This document shows, in pieces, positions 45,243 to 54,335 of a stretch of 64,000 nucleotides of DNA. The stretch comes from Vallitaleaceae bacterium (lineage in GTDB: Bacteria > Bacillota > Clostridia > Lachnospirales > Vallitaleaceae): the NCBI GenBank assembly GCA_028277605.1, contig JANQFZ010000026.1:1-64000 (forward strand), in the 5' to 3' direction. The notes beneath the pieces were generated by a model. It did not search any database, had not been told where the DNA came from, and saw only the letters and a list, made by a program, of their open reading frames with translations. How positions within the stretch are numbered: position 1 is the first letter of the stretch; each line of letters starts with the position of its first letter. A program made the translations under genes and the position numbers.

Positions 45243-45854
45243 TTGAGAGAAAGTTTTTTAGAGCTACCTTACAATAACAGGGTAACTATTTTTAATGCTG
45301 GGTGTAAAGTTTTTGCCAATTATTCATATAAAAAGGCTTCAATGTCAAAAGCGGCAGTAGAAGCTGGAATTTCAAAGTCATTATTATTTTATTACTTTAA
45401 AAATAAAAAGGAATACTATTTATTTATTGTTAATCAAGTGCTTAACCAACAACACAAATTTATAACTGATACTATCATTAATCAAAAACCATATGATTTA
45501 TTCAGCATAATTATAGATATTACCAAAGTTAAACGAGTGTTTTATGATAAGTTTAACGTTTATTATAAATTACTTAAAAGAATGTTTTTTGAAAGCGAAG
45601 CAGAACTTCAAGATGATTTGAAACTTATTAAGAAAAAACAAACGTTACTTTATAACGAATTACTAAATTCAATCGATGTTCATAAATTTAAAAATAAGAA
45701 GGAAGTCTCCAATTGCTTCAAAACTCTATTGTATTGTGGTGAAGGCGTATTGGCAAATCATCCCATTGAGACTGATACAGATATAAATGCCGTCATAGAT
45801 GAATATACAAATATTATTTATTCACTAAAACTGCATTATTATTGTGAGGAGTGA
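45243..45854 (+). CDS. TetR/AcrR family regulator
   Basis: A regulator of about 203 residues. The N-terminal TetR helix-turn-helix (about 10-55) reads RVTIFNAGCKVFANYSYKKA, MSKAAVEAGISKSLLFYYFK and NKKEYYLFIV. The variable ligand domain is all-helical and Lys-rich. The start is probably TTG 45243, because GGAG lies eight bases upstream. The ATG at 45237 is only two bases from that site. It is followed five bases later by an alpha/beta hydrolase gene, so they form an operon. Its target and ligand are unknown. The pair begins 207 bases after the distal att-like repeat. Confidence 0.85.
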   Translation: MRESFLELPYNNRVTIFNAGCKVFANYSYKKASMSKAAVEAGISKSLLFYYFKNKKEYYLFIVNQVLNQQHKFITDTIINQKPYDLFSIIIDITKVKRVFYDKFNVYYKLLKRMFFESEAELQDDLKLIKKKQTLLYNELLNSIDVHKFKNKKEVSNCFKTLLYCGEGVLANHPIETDTDINAVIDEYTNIIYSLKLHYYCEE

Positions 45855-45859
45855 AATAA

Positions 45860-46675
45860 ATGGAATTTAAAGAATTTGGTAAACAGAATCAAAAAAAAGC
45901 ACTTCTAATTCATGGTGGTTATACATCATGGAGAAGTTTACGAGTACAGATTCAAGAGTTAGAAGCTGATTACCATGTATTTGTTCCATTATTAAATGGT
46001 CATAATATTAATGATAACTCTGAACTGGAGTCCATCGAGTTAGAAGCATCACAAATACTTGAGTACTTTATGGATAGAAGTATTGCTATGGTTGATATTA
46101 TCTATGGCGCTTCGCTTGGCGCTGATGTCAGCCTAGAAATATTATGTCAAGCAAATGATTTTGCAAAGTATGCGTTTATTGAGTCTGGCTCACTTGGACT
46201 TAACAAGTTAGCAGGATGGATTTTGATAAATATATCAAAATTTATTATATACAATGGCTGTAGAGGGAATAAAGTGTGTGAAAGAGTTTTAGATAGTTTT
46301 TTATCCAATATGAAAATGCCTAAAGATCTTTGTCTTGAAACGAAAAATTTATTACAGCATATGTCAAAACGGACAACTAAGAATGTACAAAAACTTGTCT
46401 GTAACTATTCCTTAAAAGAATCCATACGCAACATCAAAACTAAATGCCTTATCGTATACTCTTCAAAAGAGTTGATGTACATGAAAAAACCCTATAATAA
46501 AATGAAAAAAATGGTTGATGATATGCAAATTATATGTATTAATGATTTTTATCATGGCGAATTATGCATCGGTGAACCTAAAAAGCAGGTTAGTATGCTA
46601 AAAAATTTTATACTATCAAGTCAAAATAAGCCAAATGAGTCATGTGATTCTGTTGTAAAACAGAAAATAATTTGA
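45860..46675 (+). CDS. Alpha/beta hydrolase
   Basis: A 271-residue protein of the alpha/beta-hydrolase fold. It has the oxyanion segment LLIHGGYTSWRSLR (about 15-28), the nucleophile elbow YGASLGAD (Ser about 86), an IKTKCLIVYSSKEL strand and a C-terminal histidine in INDFYHGELC (about 235). The substrate is not predictable. The C-terminal 25 residues are polar and extra. GAGGAGTG precedes the ATG, and it is co-transcribed with the TetR gene. The regulator-hydrolase pair suggests control by a small lipophilic compound. Confidence 0.8.
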   Translation: MEFKEFGKQNQKKALLIHGGYTSWRSLRVQIQELEADYHVFVPLLNGHNINDNSELESIELEASQILEYFMDRSIAMVDIIYGASLGADVSLEILCQANDFAKYAFIESGSLGLNKLAGWILINISKFIIYNGCRGNKVCERVLDSFLSNMKMPKDLCLETKNLLQHMSKRTTKNVQKLVCNYSLKESIRNIKTKCLIVYSSKELMYMKKPYNKMKKMVDDMQIICINDFYHGELCIGEPKKQVSMLKNFILSSQNKPNESCDSVVKQKII

Positions 46676-46800
46676 ATCTATAAGAATGATTAGTTTGACA
46701 TAATAGTATTAGCTACACATTAGAGCATGCTCCCTACTCAACACTGACGTTTAAGTAGAAGTTGTGTAGCTAACGCTATTCACCCTTGGTCGTTTACTAA

Positions 46801-49563
46801 TTAGTTTATTTTTGACCTTACACTTTTATCTAGTTTTATACTGTTGAAAGTTATACCAAGCTCACGCATAACCTGTTCTTCTCTCGTATGACAGGTAAAT
46901 AATAGAATCTGACGGTTAAGCTTGCTAAGTAGTTTCAGCATATTCTTTAGCCTTTGAGTGTCATATTGAACAAAGCAGTCATCTAATAAAAAGGGCAGAT
47001 GATTCTCTTTATAAATAACATCTATAAGCCCCAGTCTTAAGCCAAAACACATCTGATCAATAGTTCCTGAACTTAGTTTACTTGCACAGACTAATTCATG
47101 ATTGATAGGGGATTGTACAAGAATATTCATATCTGGGGTTATCTTTACATTTGCATATTTTTCACTCGTAACGCTACTCATCATTTGTGAAACTTGTTTA
47201 TTTAACTCTGGTGCAAAATTATTCTGAATGTCTTTGGATATAGATTCTAGTGCTTCTGTAGCAAGTGATAGAGAAGCCATTTTATCATCCAAAGCTTTCC
47301 TTTCTTTTTGTGTTATTAGTAAATCTTGATCGATATCCACTAGGGTGCGTATTGCCTTTTCTTGAAGATGTATCTTTTCCTGTACACCACTCATATGATG
47401 ATGGATATCTATGATTTGATTATTGACACCTTCTAGAGCATCCTTAATTTCATCATAAGTTAAGTAAGTAGGAGTTTCTTGTTTGTTTTTATACGCTTTT
47501 AATTTATTTTCTAATTCTTCAAGTGTATCTTCACCTAATAAATTCTCTTTAACGTATTGTTTATTTTTATGTTCTACTTTCAAGGCTTCCAGTTCATTCT
47601 TTTTCTGCTTAACTTCTTCAATTTTTATAGTTACAGGAACATCAATAACTTCATAAAAAGCAGCAATTGACTCTTCTAGCTCTTGATAGTGTTGTGTACT
47701 CTTATTTATATTGTCTTCTGATATAGCGCATCTTTTTTTAGTCTCCATGAGTTCTTTTTGAACTTGTTTGTATATATCATATGCTTCTTTGACAGCTTCA
47801 ATATTTTTCTTTGATATATGCGTGGTATGCATAACTCTATCCAGCCAGAACTTAAAATAGGTTGCTTTTTCATTTAACGATTGTTGCTTATCTTTTCTTT
47901 TATCACATAATAATTGATAATGCTTTTTAGTGTCTTCTAGTAAAATCTGATGACTAGCATGTTTATCATTTAACGCCTTTAACGCCTCTTTAGATTGACA
48001 TTGATAGTGCGCTAATAGCTCTTTTTGCTTGTTTTCTATTAAGCTGTAGGTATCGTTCCTCTCAGCTTGCACTAGCTTTATTCGCTCTATTGTTTCTTCA
48101 TAATTACGAACATTTTTAACTGCCTTTTGACGTTGAATACCACTTAAAACACCTAAGGCAAGCATCCCAACAGCTATTGCTGTAAAACTACTATTCGTTA
48201 GTAGAATACTTGCAACCACAGAACCTATAAACAAACTTATTAAAATGATTAAGGCGATCGTATAGCGCTTCATGATATTTCTTAGAATATGAATCTGTGG
48301 TAAAAGCTCTTGCATTTCATTTTCTTTATTTTCAATAGACATTTCATTTTTTTCTTTTTCTAGCTTTTCATAGTCCGTTAAAGCTTGTCCTATATTCTTA
48401 TTGCAATGCTTACGATAAAATTCCATTCGTGATTCTAACTCTTGAATTTCTTTTTCTAACACACTAGCATCCTCTGATAATTGTTCATAAATAGAATAAA
48501 CGCCCAATATGGTTTCGATAGACCTTGCTTCAGGCTCAGCAAAATAGGGTTGTAAATCCAATTGCTTATACTGTTCTTCATATTCTAGTTTAAATTTTTG
48601 AAGCTGAAGCTTTTTTTCCTCTAGCGTTTCTTTAAGTAAAGAATGATAGGTTATGGTCTCTAGAATCGTATCAACTTCTTCTTGAACAATTCTATCTAAT
48701 GATTTAAGCTCCATCATTCTATCCTCAATAGTTACGAGAGTCTTGTTCAGATCTACTATTTTCTTGTATGTTTTTTCATATTCCGTATGTTTGACCAGTT
48801 CTAATTGTTCTGTATAATCGTTTTTATTCTGATTAAGACTTATTAACTCTTTATTGTACCTATTTAACTGCTCTTGTAAATCATAAATATTCTGCCATGC
48901 CACTTGGGATTTTTCTTTTTCCTTTTTTAAATGATTGATTTTCACAACGAGCATACCATAAGTTGATTTCTTTTTTCTGATACTGCCAATAGCTTCTTTT
49001 TTTTCATTGAGTTGTTCTAACACTTTTTTTATAGATATCTGTTCATCTTTACTTCTACTAAAATTAATCAGTCGGTCTTTAACCTCTTTGATTAAAGCGT
49101 CATTAGTTTTACTTCCAAGCTGCTTGATACTAATGGTATTCGTAAAAGAAGTTTGATTTAACTTAAAATGCTTGGTATGTGGTTGATGCAGTTTTATAAC
49201 TGGATCATAGTCAAAAAGATGGGTAATTTTCTCACCTGTTACATTATCATAGATCTCTACACTTTCATTTCTTTTGAGAAAATTTCTCTCAATTCTATAC
49301 TCATCATTTTCATGCTCATAAATTAGAATTCCTTGAAACTGACTTTTATTGTACCATGGCAAATAGCTCTCATAGTCTTCTGTAGTTCTTCTAGACTTTG
49401 CATAGGGTTTATAAAAACCATAGAACATCCCCTCAATAAACTTATGTAAAGTAGACTTTCCCGCTTCATTATCACCATAGATTATATTGAGTCCTTGGGT
49501 TAGATTTAACTCCTTGTTCTGAAATTTACCAAAACTACTTAACATCAACTGTTTAATATACAC
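46801..49563 (-). CDS. YhaN-like Rad50/SbcC-type ATPase
   Basis: A 920-residue AAA ATPase with split nucleotide site: Walker A IYGDNEAGKSTLHKF at about 29-43 and the C-terminal signature KLSSGTIDQMCFGLRLGL followed by Walker B LPFLLDDCFVQYD. Long coiled coils (about 180-430 and 500-750) flank a central hydrophobic pair (LIILISLFIGSVVASILL, then AIAVGMLALGVLSGI), as in Bacillus YhaN. The start is GTG 49563, directly after the stop of the partner nuclease gene. With that partner it should form a Mre11-Rad50-like complex acting on DNA ends, possibly at the membrane. The substrate is unknown. Confidence 0.85.
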   Translation of the reverse strand: MYIKQLMLSSFGKFQNKELNLTQGLNIIYGDNEAGKSTLHKFIEGMFYGFYKPYAKSRRTTEDYESYLPWYNKSQFQGILIYEHENDEYRIERNFLKRNESVEIYDNVTGEKITHLFDYDPVIKLHQPHTKHFKLNQTSFTNTISIKQLGSKTNDALIKEVKDRLINFSRSKDEQISIKKVLEQLNEKKEAIGSIRKKKSTYGMLVVKINHLKKEKEKSQVAWQNIYDLQEQLNRYNKELISLNQNKNDYTEQLELVKHTEYEKTYKKIVDLNKTLVTIEDRMMELKSLDRIVQEEVDTILETITYHSLLKETLEEKKLQLQKFKLEYEEQYKQLDLQPYFAEPEARSIETILGVYSIYEQLSEDASVLEKEIQELESRMEFYRKHCNKNIGQALTDYEKLEKEKNEMSIENKENEMQELLPQIHILRNIMKRYTIALIILISLFIGSVVASILLTNSSFTAIAVGMLALGVLSGIQRQKAVKNVRNYEETIERIKLVQAERNDTYSLIENKQKELLAHYQCQSKEALKALNDKHASHQILLEDTKKHYQLLCDKRKDKQQSLNEKATYFKFWLDRVMHTTHISKKNIEAVKEAYDIYKQVQKELMETKKRCAISEDNINKSTQHYQELEESIAAFYEVIDVPVTIKIEEVKQKKNELEALKVEHKNKQYVKENLLGEDTLEELENKLKAYKNKQETPTYLTYDEIKDALEGVNNQIIDIHHHMSGVQEKIHLQEKAIRTLVDIDQDLLITQKERKALDDKMASLSLATEALESISKDIQNNFAPELNKQVSQMMSSVTSEKYANVKITPDMNILVQSPINHELVCASKLSSGTIDQMCFGLRLGLIDVIYKENHLPFLLDDCFVQYDTQRLKNMLKLLSKLNRQILLFTCHTREEQVMRELGITFNSIKLDKSVRSKIN

Positions 49564-50658
49564 TTATTTCACCTTCTCGCTGAGTAAAATCCTAAGACCT
49601 TCATTTAAAGCATCATGAACAACAGGATTACTAAGGTCTTCTTTTTCCATATATTCTATGTACTTCCCAATGATTGAATCCTGATGATCCTTTTTTAGTG
49701 CTTCTAAATGATAATTAGTGGTTGTATGATCTTTTAATTCTATATAGGCTATGTCATTTAATGTATGTTTAAGATAATCATAATCTATAACCATATCTCT
49801 ATCATGCATACCCTCAAGAGTAATTCTATACATATCTTGATTGGTTCCAATAGATAAAATGGTGGTCTTGATGGTCTCTATCAGTTCTTCCATCATCATA
49901 CTTTCATTCATTGTTACTTTCAGTTGAAAAAACTGTCTTTGTGCTATTGGTACAAAGCTTAGATTAAGGGCATCTTTTGATAGGGTGCCTTCGATAATAC
50001 CATGCTCCCCCAGCTCTCCAAAATCAAGAGGTTCTGGACTACCACAATAAGCAATATTGGGTGTAACAAAATCATGTTTATGGATATGACCTAATGCTAC
50101 ATAATCAAATCCCTTAGATAGCAGATTATCTTTATCAATTGGTAGGTAATCACATTTTTGATAAATATCTCCATGTGCCATTAGAATATTGATTTTGTCT
50201 TTGTCCTCAACCACAACATCATACAGTAACTGCTCTTTTATTTTCTTCTTATCCCAACTTATTCCATAGATTACTGTATTTAGATCTTTAAATTCCACTT
50301 TATCAATGGTCGAACCTAGAATCTTAACATTATCCGCCCAATCTATAGCATAATACAAAGATGTCTTAAGTAAAGGATCATGATTACCTGCAATTATAAT
50401 AATATTTGTATTCTCTGCCTGCTTAAATTTATGGTTAAGGGCTTTTAACTCACCTATAGTTGTATACTCATCTTCAAACATATCTCCACTAATCAGTAAA
50501 ATATCTGCTTTTGAAGAAATTGCTCTGTCTATAATAGACATAAAAGTAGTCTTAATCTCATATCTTCTTTTCTTTGAGAATTCTCCTGAGAAACTCGCAT
50601 TTTTAAAGGTCATACCTAAATGGATATCCGCTGTATGTATAATTTTGATACTTGACAT
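49564..50658 (-). CDS. YhaO-like metallophosphoesterase (Mre11/SbcD-type)
   Basis: A 364-residue nuclease partner of the downstream ATPase. The calcineurin-like phosphoesterase metal motifs are in order: HTADIHLGMTF (about 7-17), LISGDMFEDE, IIAGNHDPLL, ILMAHGDIYQ and VALGHIHKHD. The C-terminal 150 residues form the Mre11-like cap. The gene is followed without a gap by the YhaN-like ATPase gene, so translation is coupled. AGGAGGTGAG precedes the ATG. The role is processing of DNA ends or hairpins, inferred from family. Confidence 0.88.
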   Translation of the reverse strand: MSSIKIIHTADIHLGMTFKNASFSGEFSKKRRYEIKTTFMSIIDRAISSKADILLISGDMFEDEYTTIGELKALNHKFKQAENTNIIIIAGNHDPLLKTSLYYAIDWADNVKILGSTIDKVEFKDLNTVIYGISWDKKKIKEQLLYDVVVEDKDKINILMAHGDIYQKCDYLPIDKDNLLSKGFDYVALGHIHKHDFVTPNIAYCGSPEPLDFGELGEHGIIEGTLSKDALNLSFVPIAQRQFFQLKVTMNESMMMEELIETIKTTILSIGTNQDMYRITLEGMHDRDMVIDYDYLKHTLNDIAYIELKDHTTTNYHLEALKKDHQDSIIGKYIEYMEKEDLSNPVVHDALNEGLRILLSEKVK

Positions 50659-50820
50659 ACGCTCACCTCCTCGAACATATATTCTATTTTATCAGATAGG
50701 TAATGATAATAAAAGAACTATACATAAAAATGTATAGGCTTTTAGAAAACTTCTTTATATCTTTTATAAGACACAATCTTCATTCATTGCTTTTCTTTTA
50801 TACTAATATATAGCTTTCAA

Positions 50821-50943
50821 TTATTTACCTCTATCGGAACAATCTTTGTCCAGCTTAGTCTTTTCCCATACTTCTCTTCTACATAAACACATACTAGTCA
50901 TTACTACTGCTATCATTATGATATACTTCAACTTGCCTCTCAT
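50821..50943 (-). CDS. Small membrane/exported peptide of 40 residues
   Basis: ATG 50943 follows TAGGAGAAATAGATT, a good ribosome site. The product starts MRGKLKYIIMIAVVMTSMCL, then CRREVWEKTKLDKDCSDRGK. It has a basic start, a hydrophobic stretch with Cys at about 19-21 (possible lipidation or membrane anchoring) and a charged tail. No family is recognised. It is the only plausible gene in the 50659-51081 gap. Confidence 0.5.
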   Translation of the reverse strand: MRGKLKYIIMIAVVMTSMCLCRREVWEKTKLDKDCSDRGK

Positions 50944-51043
50944 AATCTATTTCTCCTACTTACATCGGCAATCTTTTATAGTGTTCATATATAAGTATAG
51001 CCTTAGTTAGCTATTTTAACAAGCTACACCTTATGTGCACCTA

Positions 51044-51074
51044 TTTAAAAGCCACCTTTTCAGGTGGCTTTATT
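51044..51074 (-). terminator. Terminator after GH32 gene
   Basis: AAAGCCACCT (51048-51057) and AGGTGGCTTT (51062-51071) form a 10-bp stem with a 4-base loop. On the minus strand it is followed by TTAAATAG. It ends the sugar operon. Confidence 0.8.
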
Positions 51075-51081
51075 TTATAGA

Positions 51082-52536
51082 TTACTCAGTTATAATTGTC
51101 CAATGATTCAGTTCAACTAATTGAATACCATCATCTGAAAAAAATTCAATACTAGAAGCATCTTCTAATGGAAAAACCGTTGATGATAGAACATATTCTC
51201 CATCATTGACAAATATTTCTACAGAAATACGATCGATGAAAACTCTTAGTTTTAGCTGATTTTGTATTAAATCTACATCTATCTTCTTGATATGTTCTCT
51301 ATCTTTGCTGACAATACCACTATTCGTACGATCAAAGATAAGCTGTCCCTGTTCTTTATCATAGTATATCAATGTTTCACAATCATCATTCTTCAAGATA
51401 CTTAAACCGAATTTTGTTGCATTCAATGCATCCATATGTATTTCACATTCTATACAATTACCATGGACACCTTCAAATATCCTAGTTCCACTGATTTTTT
51501 CGTCTGAGTAGTTGACCCTATTGCGTCTATATTTTTTTAACTCATCAATAGGTCTCTGATAGAGCTTACCTTCTCTTATATATAACTCTCTAGGAAGGCT
51601 CATCATGCCTGCCCAGCCATGCTTAGGCAATAAAGTAGTATCCGACATTTGAAGCCATCCGACTAGCAATCGTCTTCCTTTATCATCTAGCATACTCTGA
51701 GGCGCATAGAAATCAAAGCCCATATCCAGTGATGCTACATATTGCTCATTAAACACATACTTATCATCTATTTTGCCTATTCTGTACGCACATCTATATG
51801 TATCTTGTTGCTTCCCTAGAGCTATCGCAGATACAATAAGCACATCCTGTCCATCTAATTCAAAGCAATCTGGGCACTCCCACATCTCCTCAGCTTCAGG
51901 ATCGCATTTTGCGAGAACAGATACAAAGGTCCATTCCAACATATCTTCAGATTCATAAAGTAAAATCTGACCAGTTGTATCCATATGCTTGGAAGCAATG
52001 ACAGCATAATATTTATCCTCTTTTTTGAAAATCTTAGGATCTCTAAAATCCTGCACCTGAGCATTGGATGGAAGACTTTTTTCATCTAACACTGGATTGT
52101 GTCTATACTTTTTTAAGCTAAGACCATCTTCACTGATAGCTATATTCTGATTCTGTCTCACTTGATCAAGGTCTAAATCAAGTCCTAAATTTGGATCTAA
52201 ATGCCCCGTATACATCACATATAACTTGCCATCTTTTTCTATAGCACTTCCTGAAAAACAGCCGCCAAAATCATACAGACAATCAGGAGCTAAAGCCACA
52301 GGCAAATGCTGCCATTGAATTAAATCCTTAGATTTGGCATGTCCCCAATGCATGAAGTTCCATTGTGTATCATATGGATAATGCTGATAAAATAAGTGGT
52401 ACTCTCCTTGAAACATAGAAAATCCATTAGGATCATTCATCCAGCCTATTGGGGGGATTAGGTGAAAAGCTGGTTGATTGGAGATCTTATGACTATTATT
52501 TTTAATATACTCATCTGCTTTTGTTTTTTTATCCAT
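51082..52536 (-). CDS. GH32 beta-fructosidase (sucrose/sucrose-6-phosphate hydrolase)
   Basis: A 484-residue cytoplasmic enzyme splitting the beta-fructosyl bond of sucrose or related fructans. The five-bladed propeller has nucleophile Asp35 in GWMNDPNGF, the stabilising Asp166 in FRDPKIF and acid Glu220 in MWECPDCF. A C-terminal beta-sandwich includes LRVFIDRISVEIFVNDGE, which is characteristic. There is no signal peptide. It is the last gene of the binding protein-permease-permease-GH32 run, 22 bases after the second permease. Because uptake is by ABC transport, the substrate is more probably free sucrose or a short fructan than a phosphorylated sugar. Confidence 0.92.
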   Translation of the reverse strand: MDKKTKADEYIKNNSHKISNQPAFHLIPPIGWMNDPNGFSMFQGEYHLFYQHYPYDTQWNFMHWGHAKSKDLIQWQHLPVALAPDCLYDFGGCFSGSAIEKDGKLYVMYTGHLDPNLGLDLDLDQVRQNQNIAISEDGLSLKKYRHNPVLDEKSLPSNAQVQDFRDPKIFKKEDKYYAVIASKHMDTTGQILLYESEDMLEWTFVSVLAKCDPEAEEMWECPDCFELDGQDVLIVSAIALGKQQDTYRCAYRIGKIDDKYVFNEQYVASLDMGFDFYAPQSMLDDKGRRLLVGWLQMSDTTLLPKHGWAGMMSLPRELYIREGKLYQRPIDELKKYRRNRVNYSDEKISGTRIFEGVHGNCIECEIHMDALNATKFGLSILKNDDCETLIYYDKEQGQLIFDRTNSGIVSKDREHIKKIDVDLIQNQLKLRVFIDRISVEIFVNDGEYVLSSTVFPLEDASSIEFFSDDGIQLVELNHWTIITE

Positions 52537-52558
52537 TCTACTTAAGTCCTTTCTTTAA

Positions 52559-53395
52559 CTATTTAATACCACTTCTAGCAGCGCCCTCTATAATATGTTT
52601 TTGAAATAATATATAAATAATAATGATTGGTATGGTTACGAGCGTTAATGCAGCCATAATGTGACTGGTAAAAATATTGTATCTATCACTAAAGATGGCG
52701 TTGAGAGCAACCTGTATCGGCATTAGATCTGAATTAGATAACGCCATCACAGGCCATAAAAAGTCATTCCATGAAGCTAAGAATGTAATAATACCAATTG
52801 TAACATAGATAGGACGACTGACTGGAAATACAATTTTAAAAAACAATCCGAAGTGTCCTAGTCCATCAATTTTAGCAGCTTCTGCAAGCTCATTTGGAAA
52901 AGCTAAGAAATACTGTCTAAATAAAAAGATATTCATTACATTGGTTAAAAAAGGTAATAGCAAACCATAAATGGTATTAATAAGTTTTAGTTGATTTACA
53001 ACCAGATACAATGGTAGTATCGTAGCTTCTATAGGCACAATCATTAAGGCAATAATGAAAATTAAGATTAAATTCTTAAAAGGAAACTTAAATTTTGCTA
53101 AGGCATAACCGGCAAGGGAGTTAATGATTAAGCCAATAACCACTGTAATAGAGGCATAGATAAGACTATTAAACATATTTTTAAAAATATGATACAAGTT
53201 CAATAATTCTTGATATGATCTTATAGTCAAATCTTTAAATCTAGGTATAAAAGCATAAACCGTTCCCAAATCTTTATAAATGGTTTCATCGATTTTAAAA
53301 GAGGATAAAATCATCCAGCATAATGGCAGTATAAATAATAATGAAAGCAAGGTAATCAACAGATAAAAAAGCAATCTTTTAAGTTTGGTATTCAT
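52559..53395 (-). CDS. Sugar ABC transporter permease (MalG type)
   Basis: A 278-residue inner-membrane permease with six hydrophobic segments, the first at about 8-30. The EAA loop contacting the ATPase reads ELAEAAKIDGLGHFGLFFKI (about 185-205). The end IIEGAARSGIK is typical of MalG-type subunits. It pairs with the MalF-type permease two bases upstream. No ATPase gene is in the operon, so a shared MsmK-type ATPase elsewhere is expected. Confidence 0.9.
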   Translation of the reverse strand: MNTKLKRLLFYLLITLLSLLFILPLCWMILSSFKIDETIYKDLGTVYAFIPRFKDLTIRSYQELLNLYHIFKNMFNSLIYASITVVIGLIINSLAGYALAKFKFPFKNLILIFIIALMIVPIEATILPLYLVVNQLKLINTIYGLLLPFLTNVMNIFLFRQYFLAFPNELAEAAKIDGLGHFGLFFKIVFPVSRPIYVTIGIITFLASWNDFLWPVMALSNSDLMPIQVALNAIFSDRYNIFTSHIMAALTLVTIPIIIIYILFQKHIIEGAARSGIK

Positions 53396-53397
53396 GC

Positions 53398-54285
53398 CTA
53401 TTCCTCCTTTAAAACCTTTTTAAATACAATTGAAACAACCACAAGAAAAATAGTAAAGACTAGGGTTATAGCGCTGACATAACCTGTATTTCTATGCCTA
53501 AATCCATACTCATAAATATATTGTAAAAGGGTCATAGTCTTGTAATCTGGTCCACCACCCGTCATGACCATAGGTTGAACAATAAGCTTAAAGGCTTGGA
53601 TAGTGGTTGTGATGATTAAGAACATAGATACAGCTCTTAACCCAGGTATTGTAATATGTTTAAACTTCTGCCACGTATTAGCCCCGTCTATTTCAGCTGC
53701 TTCATATAAGTTAGGCTGAATATTCTTTAAACCAGCTAAAAAAATGAGCATTTGATAGCCACAACCTGACCATGCAGATATTAAGACAAGGGTTGGCATC
53801 GCTTGACTTGTACTTGTTAAGAATGGTTGTTTTGGCAATCCCAAGCTGCTTAATAACTGATTAATCAATCCTGAGGAAGGATTTAATAAAACAGACCATA
53901 AAATAGATATAACGACCAAAGATAATACCGCAGGTGCGAAATAGGCTACTCTATAGTAGGTATTCCCTCTAAATTTTTTGTTAATAATCAAGGCTAATCC
54001 AAGAGCCATCCCCAACTGTATTGGGACGACCAAAACAACAAAATATACCGTATTCTTAAAGGTCTGAATAAGCAAATCATCACTCAGCATTCTAATAAAA
54101 TTATCTAAGCCTATAAAAGTTCTTTCATCTGGCTTTAATAAATAATAGTCTGTAAAGCCATAAATAAAAGCTAAAATAATGGGTACCACAATGAATATAA
54201 GTGCTAACAATAATGCAGGCAATAAGAATAGATAGGCTGTCATAACCTCATCCGTACGGTATTTAACTTTAGATGTTTTTTTCAC
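53398..54285 (-). CDS. Sugar ABC transporter permease (MalF type)
   Basis: A 295-residue permease with six membrane helices, the first at about 17-40 (AYLFLLPALLLALIFIVVPI). The EAA loop reads NLYEAAEIDGANTWQKFKHI at about 195-215. It works with the MalG-type subunit downstream and the lipoprotein upstream. It begins 50 bases after the binding-protein gene and ends two bases before the second permease, so the genes form one operon. Confidence 0.9.
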   Translation of the reverse strand: MKKTSKVKYRTDEVMTAYLFLLPALLLALIFIVVPIILAFIYGFTDYYLLKPDERTFIGLDNFIRMLSDDLLIQTFKNTVYFVVLVVPIQLGMALGLALIINKKFRGNTYYRVAYFAPAVLSLVVISILWSVLLNPSSGLINQLLSSLGLPKQPFLTSTSQAMPTLVLISAWSGCGYQMLIFLAGLKNIQPNLYEAAEIDGANTWQKFKHITIPGLRAVSMFLIITTTIQAFKLIVQPMVMTGGGPDYKTMTLLQYIYEYGFRHRNTGYVSAITLVFTIFLVVVSIVFKKVLKEE

Positions 54286-54335
54286 GTTATCACATCCTTT
54301 AAGTAAAAAATGGATATTCAGGTTTTGTACTATAC

